NCBI GenBank assembly: GCA_013397455.1
Contig: VYZB01000280.1
Span: forward strand, 1,008,527-1,072,526
Length of the DNA stretch: 64,000 nucleotides
Direction: 5' to 3'
DNA from: Crotophaga sulcirostris
Taxonomy: Eukaryota; Chordata; Aves; Cuculiformes; Crotophagidae
Part shown: piece by piece, positions 1 to 12,800 of the stretch
Numbering within the stretch: the first letter of the stretch is position 1
How the letters are laid out: each line of letters opens with the position of its first letter
Made by a program: the position numbers and the translations under genes
The notes under the pieces: generated by a model
What the model was told of the DNA's origin: nothing
The model's input: the letters and a program-made list of their open reading frames with translations, nothing else
Database searches by the model: none

Positions 1-2001
1 CCTATCCTTTTACCTCCTAAATGTATGTACTGGCCCCTTGTGGGCAATTTACCACCCATGTGCTGGAAACATAATTATGGTAGCTCTAAAGTCAACATAA
101 TAACGTTTTAAAGGCAGATGTCATTAAGGGCTAAAGGCTAGAATAGCAGATAGGACCATGCTACACTTTACCTTACACTTCTCAAGAGAATTCAGCCTGT
201 GCTTTTAGCTTTTGGTAGCATTCAGGTGAAGAAACAGGGGCACACTTGTACATCAATGCTGGGTTATAGAACTGTTCTCTTTCAAGGTCCGGTTCTAAGC
301 AGTTACCTGGTTTGATTTTGAAATGTTTTTAATGATTGATTGTAAAATTCAGATTTGATTTTTTTTTGTTTAGAAGGAAAAGTAAAACAACTTTCTTGTC
401 ATCTGTGTTTTTTGAAGTATGTTTGATGCACCGCAAGTCTAGAATGAAAGTGCTTTGAATTGGCACAGTGCGAGTTAACTGGTGGCGCTTGCAGCCTGCC
501 CAGTGTGCTAGAGTGGCTGTGGAAGATCAGGTAGATGAAACAGGCTGGAGTTTTGTAGCTTATTGTATTAATACTTAGTTTTTTCTTTTGCTTTTATAGA
601 AAGATTTTCTCTTTAGAGTTCAAATTTTAACTCGGTATCTCTTCAGTGGGAAACCCACGTATGCTGCCTGTTTGGCAAGCTGGGATGGTTGACTGTTGGA
701 GCGACTGTTGTGATGGCAGAAAACATTGCATTAGCTAATGTGAAAGAATTCTGAAGCTTCTTTGCAGAGTACAACTTCGCTTGTTTGACTTACAACGTGA
801 GCACACATCTTTGCACAAACTAGAGCTGCCGGATGTTTCCAAATGCTGTTTTTGACTGTCTAGAATAGCAAACACACAGCACACCGTAACTGAAATCCAA
901 TTGCTGTATGGTAGATTCATGTTCCTAGTATTAACAAAGTAGTCACAATTCTTTAAGCAAAGGATTTTTAGTGGAAATGGCTTAGTCTGTAAAATACAAC
1001 CCAGATTTTTTGGTCCATCTGCTCTACTGAATTTATAATAGAGCCCTGTAGCTGGTGTGGTTGTCCCATAGCACTGAAGTACTGCACGGCTCATTTCATT
1101 CCAGTAATAGTCTCACAGGACCAACACATCTGATCTGTTATCTCATTTCACTGTGAATTGCCTCTTCACCCTTTGTGCTTAAGGGTGGACACCTTTTTAT
1201 CAACTTTCTATGAAAACAGGTGTGGGAAATTTGTAGCTGTTGAGAAATGTGGACACACCTGACTTGCACCTGGTACTTACAGCTTTTTTGGTAGACCCTT
1301 GCTCTTGGAACTGCATGAATTTCTAGCACAAACTAAACACTTCCAGTTGCATTCATGCCCCAGTCCAACAAACTAATGTGGAGATTTAAGTGTTAGGCAG
1401 TGTTGAGGACTTTACTAGGTATGTGAAAATTTGGGTATGTTTGTGAGTTTTCCTTAAACATCCTTGTGGAAGAGCCCAAATCTCCAAAATGAGTGGGTTT
1501 TAGTTTTATTTTTCTGCTGGGAGCACAGTCAGCTATTTGCGTATATAAGTAAATGCAGAACTGGGGCCTGAGGCTATGGTTTCACAAGCAGCAGGGCAAA
1601 CTAATGGCTTGTTGCTCCTGAGAGGAAGGTATTTGCTCAGTCTTGCTCTTCCTCATTCTGTAGTCTAAGTAGATTTTGAGTTTTGGGTCCTTGCACTGGT
1701 TGCTCTTGTTTCTGACTCGGGCCTAGCCTACTGCATGATTTGTCTGTAGACTGACACCTCAGTGTTAACAGTGCTTCCCCCTTCCAGTTATTTGGGCAGC
1801 TGAGTTACATACCTGTGTTGGGAAACAGCAGCCTATCTGCCTAAGCATGCAGAAGCTGTATCCTTGCCATTCAGCTTCTGCTGGAGCGTTTTTGCAAACT
1901 GGATTGCACTCTGTTAAAGACCTTGGTGTTAACCTCAAAATAAGCTGCTGTTAATGCTCACTAATATGAAACTGGCAGGAGCGAATGGAGGTGACTGGGG
2001 G

Positions 2002-2018
2002 CCCCCCCCCCCCCCCCC
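2002..2018. repeat. Poly-C homopolymer, 17 bases
   Basis: An uninterrupted run of 17 C (17 G on the other strand) lies inside the ZCCHC14 intron. Its length is likely to vary between individuals and is prone to sequencing error. A run of this kind could form a G-tetrad structure in the template strand, but nothing around it suggests a function. Confidence 0.9.
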
Positions 2019-3534
2019 GCAGACTTCACTACCCCAGTTCCCAAGTGCATCCTTACATGTTGGCTGCATCAGCCCCAAATGCAGAGGTCAGTTTATGATT
2101 ATGAAAAACTTTTTTCAAAGCAAGTATTGGCAGAAGCATTTCTGTGGGGCTTTCCCAGTATGTCACTGGCTACTTCGGAAAGCAGAGCATCATGTGAAGA
2201 AGTCTTCCACCGTGATCAATGGGAGAAGGTGTTTGTGTCACTTCTAGCTGCAGACTTGCTATCTCATGTGACTGACTCATTTCTTTTATATTTTGTTCAC
2301 TTTTCCTGTGTATGACCTAAATTTCATACCTAACTAGGTATAGAAATCAGTATTTTATTCTCTCAGATGGTATATGATTGTTTCCTTAAATTTTAAGTCC
2401 TGTTACACTCTAGGTAGCAAGCTATGTTGATTTGTTATTCTTGGCTCCACTTCAGACCAAGTCAGCAAATACTTCATTATTAAACCATGTATTTTCTGTG
2501 TTCTATTTAGTTGTTTTTTAAAAGGAACATATAATTGCTGTTTTGGTAAAATTCTTACCACATTAAGTATGACTTCTGTCAGTCCTGTTATTTTTATGAA
2601 AGACTTTGCTGTGTTAAATGTTAGGCATTGTCCCTGGGGAAGCAAAGGTAACAGTTACTGAATGGGACTTCAGAGATCGACCGTTTTCCATATTGTCTTC
2701 TGCTGTCTTGGATAGCGGCAGAGCCACTTCAGGCAGAGTGGCTGAACGAGAAACACCACCTGTTGAATGAAGTAACTGCTCCCTGTGACTTTGTTGTGCG
2801 ACTTTTTTTTTTTACTGTGTGTGCTTTTCTTCATGGACAAAGGGTTTTGGAGAGCCTTCTACAACTTCTTTTCCACAGTTCCAAGAGGAGCCCTGCCCAG
2901 TAGTACATCTTGGATGCTGAGAAGAAAATCACTGCACAACTGCTGGCAGGCAAAACGACGAAAATTGTGATGATGACTGAAATTCTAGCAAGATATCTTG
3001 ACATGTTTGTCCTTGACCCCAGTGTCAAAGCAATTGTTTCTCTGCCTGGTTAACTTCTGGGGTAAAGGGCTTCGGGGTGACCTTGTGTAATCCTTCTGTG
3101 CAGCACTTGTTGGGAAGGATGCAGTTTTCAGTAGCTGATACCAGTTTTGATACTGTCTTTATTCCTATAGAGAGTGAGGCACAGGAGAATTCAGGCTGAA
3201 CCTCAATTAGTCATCAGATAGTGGTGAATCTTCTTTGTTTTCACTTATGGCTACTACTTCGACTTGATGTTCAAGAGACAAGCTGTGTTTTAATCTGAAA
3301 AATCAGAAGCTCATCTGTGAGCCAGATGCTTTGCTATGAAGGGAGTAGACGCAACATTAGAGTAAAAATAGTTTAAGAATCTCTTCTGCACCAGTTTGAG
3401 TGATGCATCTTCTGGAGTCATTGAATAAGCGTCCAGGCCACTATGTTCAAACAATTTATGAATAATCTAATGAAACTCTGGGTAGGTGCAGCAGAGGGCT
3501 TGCTTTCTTCCTGGCCCTCTACATAATAGTAGAA

Positions 3535-3625
3535 GCATAGAATGGTTTGGGTTGGAAGTGACCTTTAAAGGTCATCCAGTTCCAACTCTCCTGCAGTGAG
3601 CAGAGACATCAGCTAAGATTAGGTA
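3535..3625 (-). mobile_element. CR1 LINE 3'-end fragment
   Basis: The sequence reads GCATAGAATGGTTTGGGTTG followed by a GGAAGTGACCTTTAAAGGTC-type block and a CTGCAGTGAGCAGAGACATC block, the reverse complement of the avian CR1 3' end. The 3' end is at the left, so the element is on the - strand, antisense to ZCCHC14, and is heavily 5'-truncated (about 90 bp). It lacks the full terminal octamer repeats. The right boundary is approximate. Confidence 0.8.
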
Positions 3626-6600
3626 TAGTCAAGAATACTTCTATTGCTTTAACTCTCTGGGATTGCTGTTGTATTCAATTAGTCTTCAAGTAAATCAGCT
3701 GATGTTCTCAATTTCAGTTGAAAGATGCAGTGTCTTCTGTTGAAGTGTCTGGTGCTGTGCCCTCTTACACCTTGAATGATTCCTGAATTCTTCTGTATTT
3801 AGAAAATGTTGCTCCTGTGAATTGTTATGATAAATAGTCTGTATGTTTATATTTTCTGTGATGCCAACTTATCCACCTTTACTGCGGAATGTTACTGCTT
3901 TACAAAATAAGCCTTTAACGGTTCTTCAACAGCAGTTACTTATTCTTTAATGGCATCTTGGCTTTCTTCAGAGATGTTACAAATCCTGAAATGTCCAAAG
4001 CAATTTGTTTACCACTTCTCAGAATATTTATCTCAATGGAATGCCTTGTTCTTTATTCTGAATCTAGTGAGTACTCAGTAGTAGTTGTTTGTGCTGAGTA
4101 CTGGGACTGCAAAAGGGTTCAGATATGATGAACATTCCTCTCAGTTTACCTGGTGCTGAGTGTCTGCAGTTGCATTTGGACAAATCCTTCTACTAAAAAA
4201 AAGAAACCATTAGGCTTTTACCAGTGCTTCTGCCAGCCTTCCCAGGACAGTATCTTCTGCTGTTCATAGCTGATGGGTTATTGTTTCTGTGTTTTGCTTT
4301 GCCTCAAATTAAAAAAAAAAAAGGCTGTTACTATTTTGGAAAGAAAACTGTGATTTGCAAAACGTTTTTCATTATTTTACTTTTCCAAAGCAAATCCAAA
4401 CTTTTGCAGTATTGGTATGTTTAAGTCAGTGGAAAAAATTATTAAAAATTTGGACTGAAAGCTTCAAGCAGTCAGATTCATTGGTTATAACACCATTCAG
4501 CTTGCTAACAAAGCGCTCCATTTGGAACTAATCAGAGCTTTGTGATTTTTCTAGGCCAATTTGAAACTGCTTTGCTTTGATGTGCAACTGAATCAGATAG
4601 TATATGAGCTCAGTCAGTCAAGACATATGGGCTAAATTAATCTTTCCTGAGTATATAAAAATTAAATCTTTATGGAAAGGACTAGAGGTTATGTATAAAC
4701 AAAATGCAAATTTTAAACTGCACGCAATGCTTATTGTAAGGATAGTGGAGAGAAGGGAATTTGCAATAGGAGGCAAAGTATTGTAACAGACTGCTCAGAT
4801 CTCTCTAAAACCATGTGGCTCTGTTCTCGCTCAGTTTCAAGTCCTATAAATGTTTATATTTGCTGATTGTTGTGAATATTTGGAACGTGGTTGTGTAGGA
4901 TAACATAGGCTTGCCTGAATCTAATTTTCTAGCTTACTCAGTTACTTGGTTGCTCTTCTGGAATCTCCCATTGCCAGGAGGTTGGTGGTGTCACTGCTCA
5001 GTCCAGTGGAACTTACCCTCTGCAGGAATCCACTCGAGCGAGAGTTTAATGAGCTCCAGGGAAGACACTGTGTGAGAGAAGCTTTGGTAAAGACTGACTT
5101 TGGCAAGGAGGTTTGAACTATTCCTTCACCCTCCTTCCAAGGTTAAAATTGAACGGCGAGTCTGTCTTATGTGAAAACTTAATAGTAGGGTTTTTTTATT
5201 GGTGGAAAGCCGTGCTGGAGAAGCAAATGAGTAAATTTTTTGATCAAGAAGTAGCATAACTGCTGAGAAGGTAAGCAGGTACTTGTAGTCCTGCTTTCTT
5301 CTGACACTCATCTGGCTTTCTGCATTGATTCCTTTGCACATACACATGTTTATGGATGTCAAGTCTTTCGCTTGTGCTACTGCCTTAAACTGCACATAAC
5401 TCTTATAAACATCAGTCTTAAAATTGAGCTTACAATGGATAATTGTATAGAGGTAGGGATGTGCTATTTTTGATTTGGATTGCATGTAAAGCTAATGGTA
5501 GGGTGAACAAAGTATTGTTTTAAGCGTAAATTGTCCAAACTGATGGCACTGTCCCAAGTAATTGGGGTGAGAGTGAGCCTTTTGCCTTACAGGGACCTGT
5601 AGTCTCTGATATTAGTTACCATGAATTAAAGGATAACTTCTTTTGTTGTGTCCAGATGCACATTTTCTCCTGTGATATGGGAAAGACTAAAATCATGTTA
5701 AATTCTAATTACAACTCTCCATACCAGGATTTCAAGTTGATTCAAAATGTGGCAGTTGAAATACAAGTAATGCATTAGTTAACTGTGTGCTTTTGTTAGT
5801 CTTAACTACCTCTTTAAAGCACAGTTTCCTCTTTAAGATGCTTAAACAGTTGTGTTGGGTATTGCTAATGTAACTCTGCATCCACTTCTGCTTCTCATTT
5901 CCTAGAAGACAAGAGAGTAATTGCCTTGCTGATGAGGCAGGCATTGAATGTTGAATGCTGTACTACAAGTAATAGATGGTTCTATGTGTTGCTACATAAT
6001 TGTGAATGCTCTTGTGGACAGCAGCTGAAGTGAGCACTGTTCAATTCTGCTTTCTCTAATGAGTTATGTTTGTTTCTGTAGTTTTAAGTAATGGTGAAAA
6101 TATGTTTTCTTACACTAAAGGCAGTTTACAAGGTACGTATTAGAGTGTGAAGTCTGTTTTGATGATGCAGCCTTCTGCTTGGGCGTTTTTAGTGTGCAAT
6201 TTTTCATTGAAATATGATCATGATAGCAGGGTTTTAAATGGAGAAGAGAGGAAAATTAGTTTTTTGCTAAATGGGAATGCATTCTGTGTAATCTGTGTGG
6301 AAATACTTTGAAACACCTTCAATTTGAACCTGTGTAGGTAGATGACAAAAATTGCATTTTCCAAGAACCCTTTTCCTCTGGATTTCTTTATAAAAAGTTA
6401 AGAACTGCAGTGTGGAGAGGCTAAGGGTCTTGCAGTATCTCTACAGTTGACTGCTGTGTGACTATTGTTTAAAAAAGAATTATACTGTAAGTAGCTTTAT
6501 AGATTAGCCAAGATAATCTAGATTTGTGAATAGCTGCTGACTAAAACAACTCCCCTGAACTGTTACTTGTGGAATATCAATAGTAACACCCCTTGGTTTG

Positions 6601-6719
6601 AAAGAAGCAAACGCCTCCTGACTGCCTTCACAGTGGTTCTGCGTGCTCCGGAGGAAGGTGTGATGTTTGCACATTCCCTCAGTTTATTTTATGTGATGTT
6701 TTTTGTTTTTTCTTTCCAG

Positions 6720-6843
6720 GTCACTCCAAGGTCCGAGACCCCCATCAACAGCGTCAGTAACAGTTTGGAAAATGTACTACATACATCAACACATTCCATT
6801 GAGGAGTCATTACCCAAGAGGCCTTCGGGGAAACACTCCAAAG
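6720..6843 (+). CDS. ZCCHC14: ZCCHC14 coding exon (first in window)
   Basis: The exon is 124 nt, phase 0 at the start, with one base left over at the end. The acceptor is TTTCTTTCCAG and the donor is AAAG|GTGTGG, a weak GTGTGG type. It encodes [19 protein letters not shown] and continues to GKHSK, a linker that resembles the human protein. The open frame runs into both introns but coding similarity stops at the splice sites. Confidence 0.9.
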
Positions 6844-9800
6844 GTGTGGCCTTTTCCACATGCATAATTCCAGTGGGGGATCAAACTCGTATCGTTTGAT
6901 GGCAATTAGCAGTATTTTAATTTTGGTTAGAGACTGGAATTTTGGTTCTTTACTTCTGGGTTGTATTGAGCAAAGTCAGAGAAGAAGGGTTTTTGCAGGA
7001 AGTGTTAGTGTGTTGTTGAAAAATAGTCAGCAAGAGGTAAGTATGCTATTCCCCTGTTGGGAAATAAACAAAGTTCTGTAGGAGTTTAAATACCAGCTTA
7101 GCTATCATAAAATATTATATTATCAAAGAGTGAATAACTGGCACTCTACCTCTCATCCTTATAGTAGTGGGCTATTTCTTGGATGAAGCATATGGTGATG
7201 AGTGTTGCTTTACTGGAGAGAAGGCATTTAAAACGGCAGTTAGGCTTCCATTTCCACCTTTCTAGGAGAGAGCTTGCACCTTTCTCAGCACATGTGTGCA
7301 CCCTGAATGCTGTGACAAAATAAGTCTTTATTTTTGTAATGCAAAATTGCATGCTGACCTGGCTAAAAACTGGGCTTAGCAAATTTAAGTTAATAAGCAT
7401 GAATTCTATTCCCGCTCTCCAGGCTATGATTCCAAGTATTATAATGTCTAGGTTGAAATGTGACTAAGAGTATTTTTGTTTAATGCATACAAGAAGCACT
7501 GTTGAGTAAGGAAAGTCTTTGAGCTGTGAGCTGCTAGTTTTGTTGAACAACTTTTGGGAACTTTTTGTGATATTAATAAATACAGTATGGCAGAACTAAT
7601 GCAGGGGAAATATACCATCATCTTATTTTTTTTTTTTTATTTCCTTCAAATGTCTTTAAAAACATTGCCACAGACCATATAAATTATTTTTTTTTTTTAA
7701 TTTGAAACTCGTCTTCAGAGTTTTATTTCCTTCTCTGCCACTGGCTTGCTGCATAACCTCGCAGATATAGTTTAATACCACCTAAATTGTGATCACAGAC
7801 TTCAAAGCATGTGTTCACTCAGAGGAACTGGTAGAGATTGGAAAGGGTTAAATGTCCCAAGGAAATGTTCTTAACTTGCCTCCACTGACCTCCTTTGCTG
7901 TGATATACCCAACTATAATCCCAGTAGCTGTAAGTAGCAATAATTTTTTACAGCAGAATAGTGCTGTATGTAGCTATTTCTCCAGCTGTAAAAGCTATCA
8001 GGATAGAAGAAAATGCAGCACTAAGCAGAAGCATGGCTAGGTTTGTGGCTTTCATCTGATTAAAAATGGGACAGGGTTCAACACTGCTTTCATTTGTACT
8101 CAGTGATTCCTATTCCAGTACCATATATGCCAAGATTAGTCATGGTACACTGTGAACATTAATTAGGTTTTCCTCTGATCTGTTTTTCTCTTATAGAATA
8201 CCTGCTTAGTTTTCACAAAATGTAGTTTTTTTGATTTATAGATTGTCTTAGTGATAGTTGCTAAAAGGACTTGTGGAAGAAATACAATTTTCTTATGGAT
8301 ATTCTGCTTTCTGGTTCACCAACAGTGAAGATCATGTCGAGTTCTCTGATACACAGTTCTGCTTCTTAATGGAGTACAACCGAACATCACTTGCCAGCCT
8401 GGAACCACCATTGCTCTCTTGCAAACACATGCATTCTCATAGCAAACACACACATCTCAATTTAACAGGACTTGCTGACTTTTTGATCTACATCACATGA
8501 AATTCAGCCATGAGGAATGGGATGGACAGGTTACTTGACCAGCTGGGTAATTCTTGTGTTGATATTTTCAGCCTTGTTTCAGACAGGTAGAGAGGGCAGG
8601 ATTTCTTCTCGCTTGTGGTCAGAAACAGTAAACTAAGTTTGTCACTCCTCTCTTGGCAAGGTACTGGTGCTGGAAGTGTCTCTGTTAAAAAGGCTGTAGT
8701 TGAAACAGAAAAGTGAGAAAGCTCACTAAAGACCCAGTATCCATTGTGCCTAGTTGGATTAGAGACAGTTTGTATTAATCCAGTGAATGGCTTTAATCCT
8801 GATTTGTAGAAATGACAGTAATGTAACACTCTGTATACAGCTGAACAGTGAACAAGTCTGTAGCTTGGGCCTGAAAGTTATCAGAGGCTGTATTTTCTGT
8901 AGTCCACACTTGGAAACTAGCTTTTAGCATAAAATACTTCAAGTTTCTACATGGGAGAGAGACGAGAAGGGTGGAGTATATTGCTGAATGTTCTTTAAAA
9001 GACTGGTGGAAGTCTGTATGCACCTATGTTTGCATTATGTGGTTAACTGGAAACATTCATCTCTGCTTCATGTAGAGACCTGTCAACTACATAACTTCTG
9101 GCTAACTGCTTATCTCCACAGAATATTGCTACCTTGGGAAACAAATTTATAAAATGAATATCAGTCTGAGGAGTCCCTAAACCTTTCCTTTTATCTCAGA
9201 CGCAGATAACCACAGGAACACTGTCAGGCATTGGGATGCTGGATCCATACTGTAATGCCCAAGTTGTTGGGAGTGGAGACCAGCTGGGGACAATCCTATG
9301 GTTACTTAACAAAAGTCAGGAATTTTTTCTCTGCTGGTCCTTCAGTCTTAGTTAAAACTCCTTCTTCCCTCTGCTTGTATGAGTGGTAAAGCAGGGTAAA
9401 ACCAGATGGATGTTTCTGCAATGTCAAGAGTTGTGAAACTAGGAAGATCCTGTTCCTGTTGACATAAGTATGTCAGGTACCTGTGCTTCATCTGGACTTC
9501 TCTTTCATGAAACAGAAGTTCAAAGATTTGGCCTATGCCAGCTGAGAGGGAAAAAAACCCTCCCAGATGAGTATTGACACACCAGGATGTGCAGCTCTTC
9601 TGAAGTCTGATAGCTGCAACATGTAGTATAGATTGTGCTTTTTACTTGTATTTTTTGATTGGTCATTTAAGCTCCTTCAAACGTGTTTTCACAGATGTGA
9701 AAGTAATCTTAACTGGAGGTAGCTTTGGGAAGTGGAGACTTTCTCTGTTCTCAGGGACTGGCTCTTGTGCTTGTAAGCTGCAGACAGGCTTATTTCCTGG

Positions 9801-12800
9801 TCAAGGGGAACAGAGGCAAATACAGATAAATTCTTGTGTTACATGTAACTGAAGTTCCAAGAGGAATGTGTTGGTACAACTGTCTTTTTCTACTGTTTCT
9901 AGAAGGTAGTCAAATTTTAACTCTGATTTTTTTTACACTAATCTGAACAAAACAAGCAGATTCAAATGAGAGTTGGACACTGTGCATACTGTTTGAGTGC
10001 CACACTCTTCCTTGTGTTGCCTTAGACCTACAAGAATTGAACCCAGTGCAAATACAGCTACTGAAGGTGTCTGCTTGATAGGCAGATATTTCAGCAACAG
10101 TGGAGCTGTGTAGTGACAGTCCCTTCTATAGACAGGTGTGTTTCCCAGCTCAATGCTGACAAAGTCAGGAGACCTCCTTGGGGAGATTCTAATAAGTGCA
10201 CCAGGACTGGTTGTCTTAAATTTCAGTTTTTACCCTACATTTTCTGGGGAAGCCCCTCAAAACCTTTTTCCATAGCAAGTGGTTCAGGTGGTTAAAGAAG
10301 GTTAAAAATAGTATATTCACTAGCAACTTTTGTTTTGCAGACAATCCTGTGCTGGTGGCTAAGGGAAATTCAGTTGCTATGCCAAATTCCAGAAGGAGCT
10401 ACAGGAAGTTCCATTCTCAGAGCTAATTCATAACAAACCTATGGATGTAGAGTTGTTCTGACCTTGTGTGGCAGTTCCCAAAAGACTAGTTACGGTTATC
10501 AAAGCTGAGTGAAAAGTTCAGCTTTTTTTTTATTTTTAAGAAATAAATAGGAATTTCCCGTACACCAGAGATGTTATTAATTACTCTTACTGCAAGCAGA
10601 ACGTTGCGAGCAGAACAATATGACCGTTAGGGGATAGCACTGTAGGCAAGTCCTGCTCTGTGCATGTGACATATTTTAGCAATGTATTAAATATGGTCAG
10701 TGACCACAACATATTTTCCAAAAGCACAGTGGAATAAAGTACATTAGACCAGATGTTGAAGTGCAGAACAAAAGAATCTTTATAATAAAGGCACTGTAAG
10801 TTGCAAAACATTACAGTATGAAGACTGTGCAGTCTTCGCACTGTAATTTTCATAATACTGAATACAATTTTGATTTGTCACAGCCTCTCAGGTTTTCTGG
10901 AGTGGAAGTTCTGTGTTGGCATTTATATGTTCATTACTGCTGTGAGGCTTTGCAGGTGGCCCTTACCACTGTGTTCCTCCACAAAGCAGTCTGGACGATG
11001 GTTTCCTCGACTGAGTAAGTCTCATTTTCTGCAAAGTGACAAAAATTCCCCTATTCTTGTGTTTCCTGTATATTTATCTTGCCTTTCTGCTGTTGCCACA
11101 CAAAACCTCAAAATTATCTCCAAGCCAGTCTGATTTCAAATGAAGCAACTGTTGAAATATGATCCTTATATAGTGAAGCTGAATCACAATTCTTGCAACA
11201 CATGCATCTAATGATAGGCACGCGCTGCTTTCCGTGGACAGAGAGGAGTAAAGCTTTTAGACGTCAAATGGGAGAAGTGGGCATTCTTCTACAGTCTGTA
11301 CTCCATTTAGTACTCCTGCTGAGCACAGTAAAACTTCTTGCTTAATTGAAGTTATGCTATTAGTCCTCTTAGAGGGTTCTGCAAAGCTGAGCCAGTGTCC
11401 CAGGCTAGAATAAATATGCAGAATAGCACATGACTTCATGGACAAAAGGAGCTGTAGTCTGTAGACATGAGGAAAAATGAACTGCAGAGAAAATGCGTCC
11501 CAGTAATGTATTGATTTAATTTTGGATTAATATTAGGATGTAAAATACATCTTTGTTTTGCAGTAATCCTGTTGACATCAGATAGGATATGAGTTGCAGG
11601 TAGGTTAAGCTGATTGTTCTGTGCCGCAAGCTTTGGTATCTAAATTGTTTCATTACAGTAGTCAGCAGAAACATGGTGTAGGATGTTCAGAACTTCTAAG
11701 CACTATTTTTGCTACCCAAAACTCTCCCTTGGCAAAATGTATTTGTATGATCTTGTACCTTTTTGTCTCCTTCATTGACTCATGCTTTATTCCACAAGAA
11801 ATAAGACTGCAGGAGTTCTGTCAGTTAATGGTAATTAACAGTCTTTTCCTCCTGAAATGTTTGACACCAGTTGTTCAGCCTATTGAAGGCAGGGGGAAAA
11901 TACAGGAGGAGAAAAAGCTCTAAAATCCTTTTGGTTCAGGGTCCAGACTTTATAGTGCCTTGTTTTGCATCAGTTCTGTAGCTGGATTATTCTATTTTAA
12001 GTAAATACATCATCGCAAACAATATTGGGTCAACGACTGTTAGGGTAGGGCTTAAAGAAATATTTAGGCTATGATAATCCTTCAGGAAAAATCTCCCTCT
12101 ACCAACTGTATATAATTTTTCAGCTGTTTGTGTATGTCTTCGTTGATTTTATATCTGAAGAACTCTGCTTCTGAACTCCAGCAATGCACGTTGTTTGATC
12201 ACACATAAGGCATTGTGTTCCCAACTTACTGTATCTAACATACTAGTTGTTTTACGAGTACCAAGTATTTAGAGTTAGCTCTAGCAATCAAATCCAAGGA
12301 TTAGTATACTTCAGAAAAATATTTTGATGTTGCATATTTTCCCCTGTGCTGCAGGATTATTGTATATTAAGAAATTTCTTGAAGCCTGTATGTTGCATAA
12401 ATCATGCAGCTTGGTCTGTGGTTGGAGTTGAATTCAGTTTGGGGGTTTAATTTTGCAATAAAGACAATACTCATGTGTTTAATTTAGTTTTTGGTTTTGT
12501 TTTTTTTTTTTTTCAAAAAAACCAAAACCAACAAAACCATTGCATTTCATTTTAGGTTTCTCACGGATTGTGCAGTTGTGCTCTGGACTTATGTAGGCAG
12601 GTAGAGAAGCCCATTTGATGTCTCCAAAGGCAGAGGCCTGGTTAACTCTCCCTTGGGCTGTGTCAGAGCTGAGTGGAATTCCACGCTTCTGGGACTGCAC
12701 TTGGACTCTGGCAAATTTGTGGTGTTAACTGTTAATAAGTTAACATTTGGACTCTCCAAAGGTTGAGTCAGTGTTTCTTTGTCATCCTTGTTACCTCCCT

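Larger units (their letters stand above)
1..6719 (+). other. ZCCHC14: ZCCHC14 upstream intron (partial)
   Basis: This is intronic sequence upstream of the first exon in view, ending in a polypyrimidine tract and TTTCCAG at 6713-6719. It is AT-rich and stop-dense in all frames, and I found no further exon of this gene. It holds a short antisense CR1 tail (about 3535-3625) and a 17-C run (2002-2018). Otherwise I see nothing specific. Confidence 0.75.

Noticed and set aside
10811..10846. The intronic hairpin as a microRNA precursor
   Set aside because: The whole stem-loop is 36 nt (about 44 with weak extension), shorter than usual pre-miRNAs, with a 4-nt loop and no flanking basal stem.
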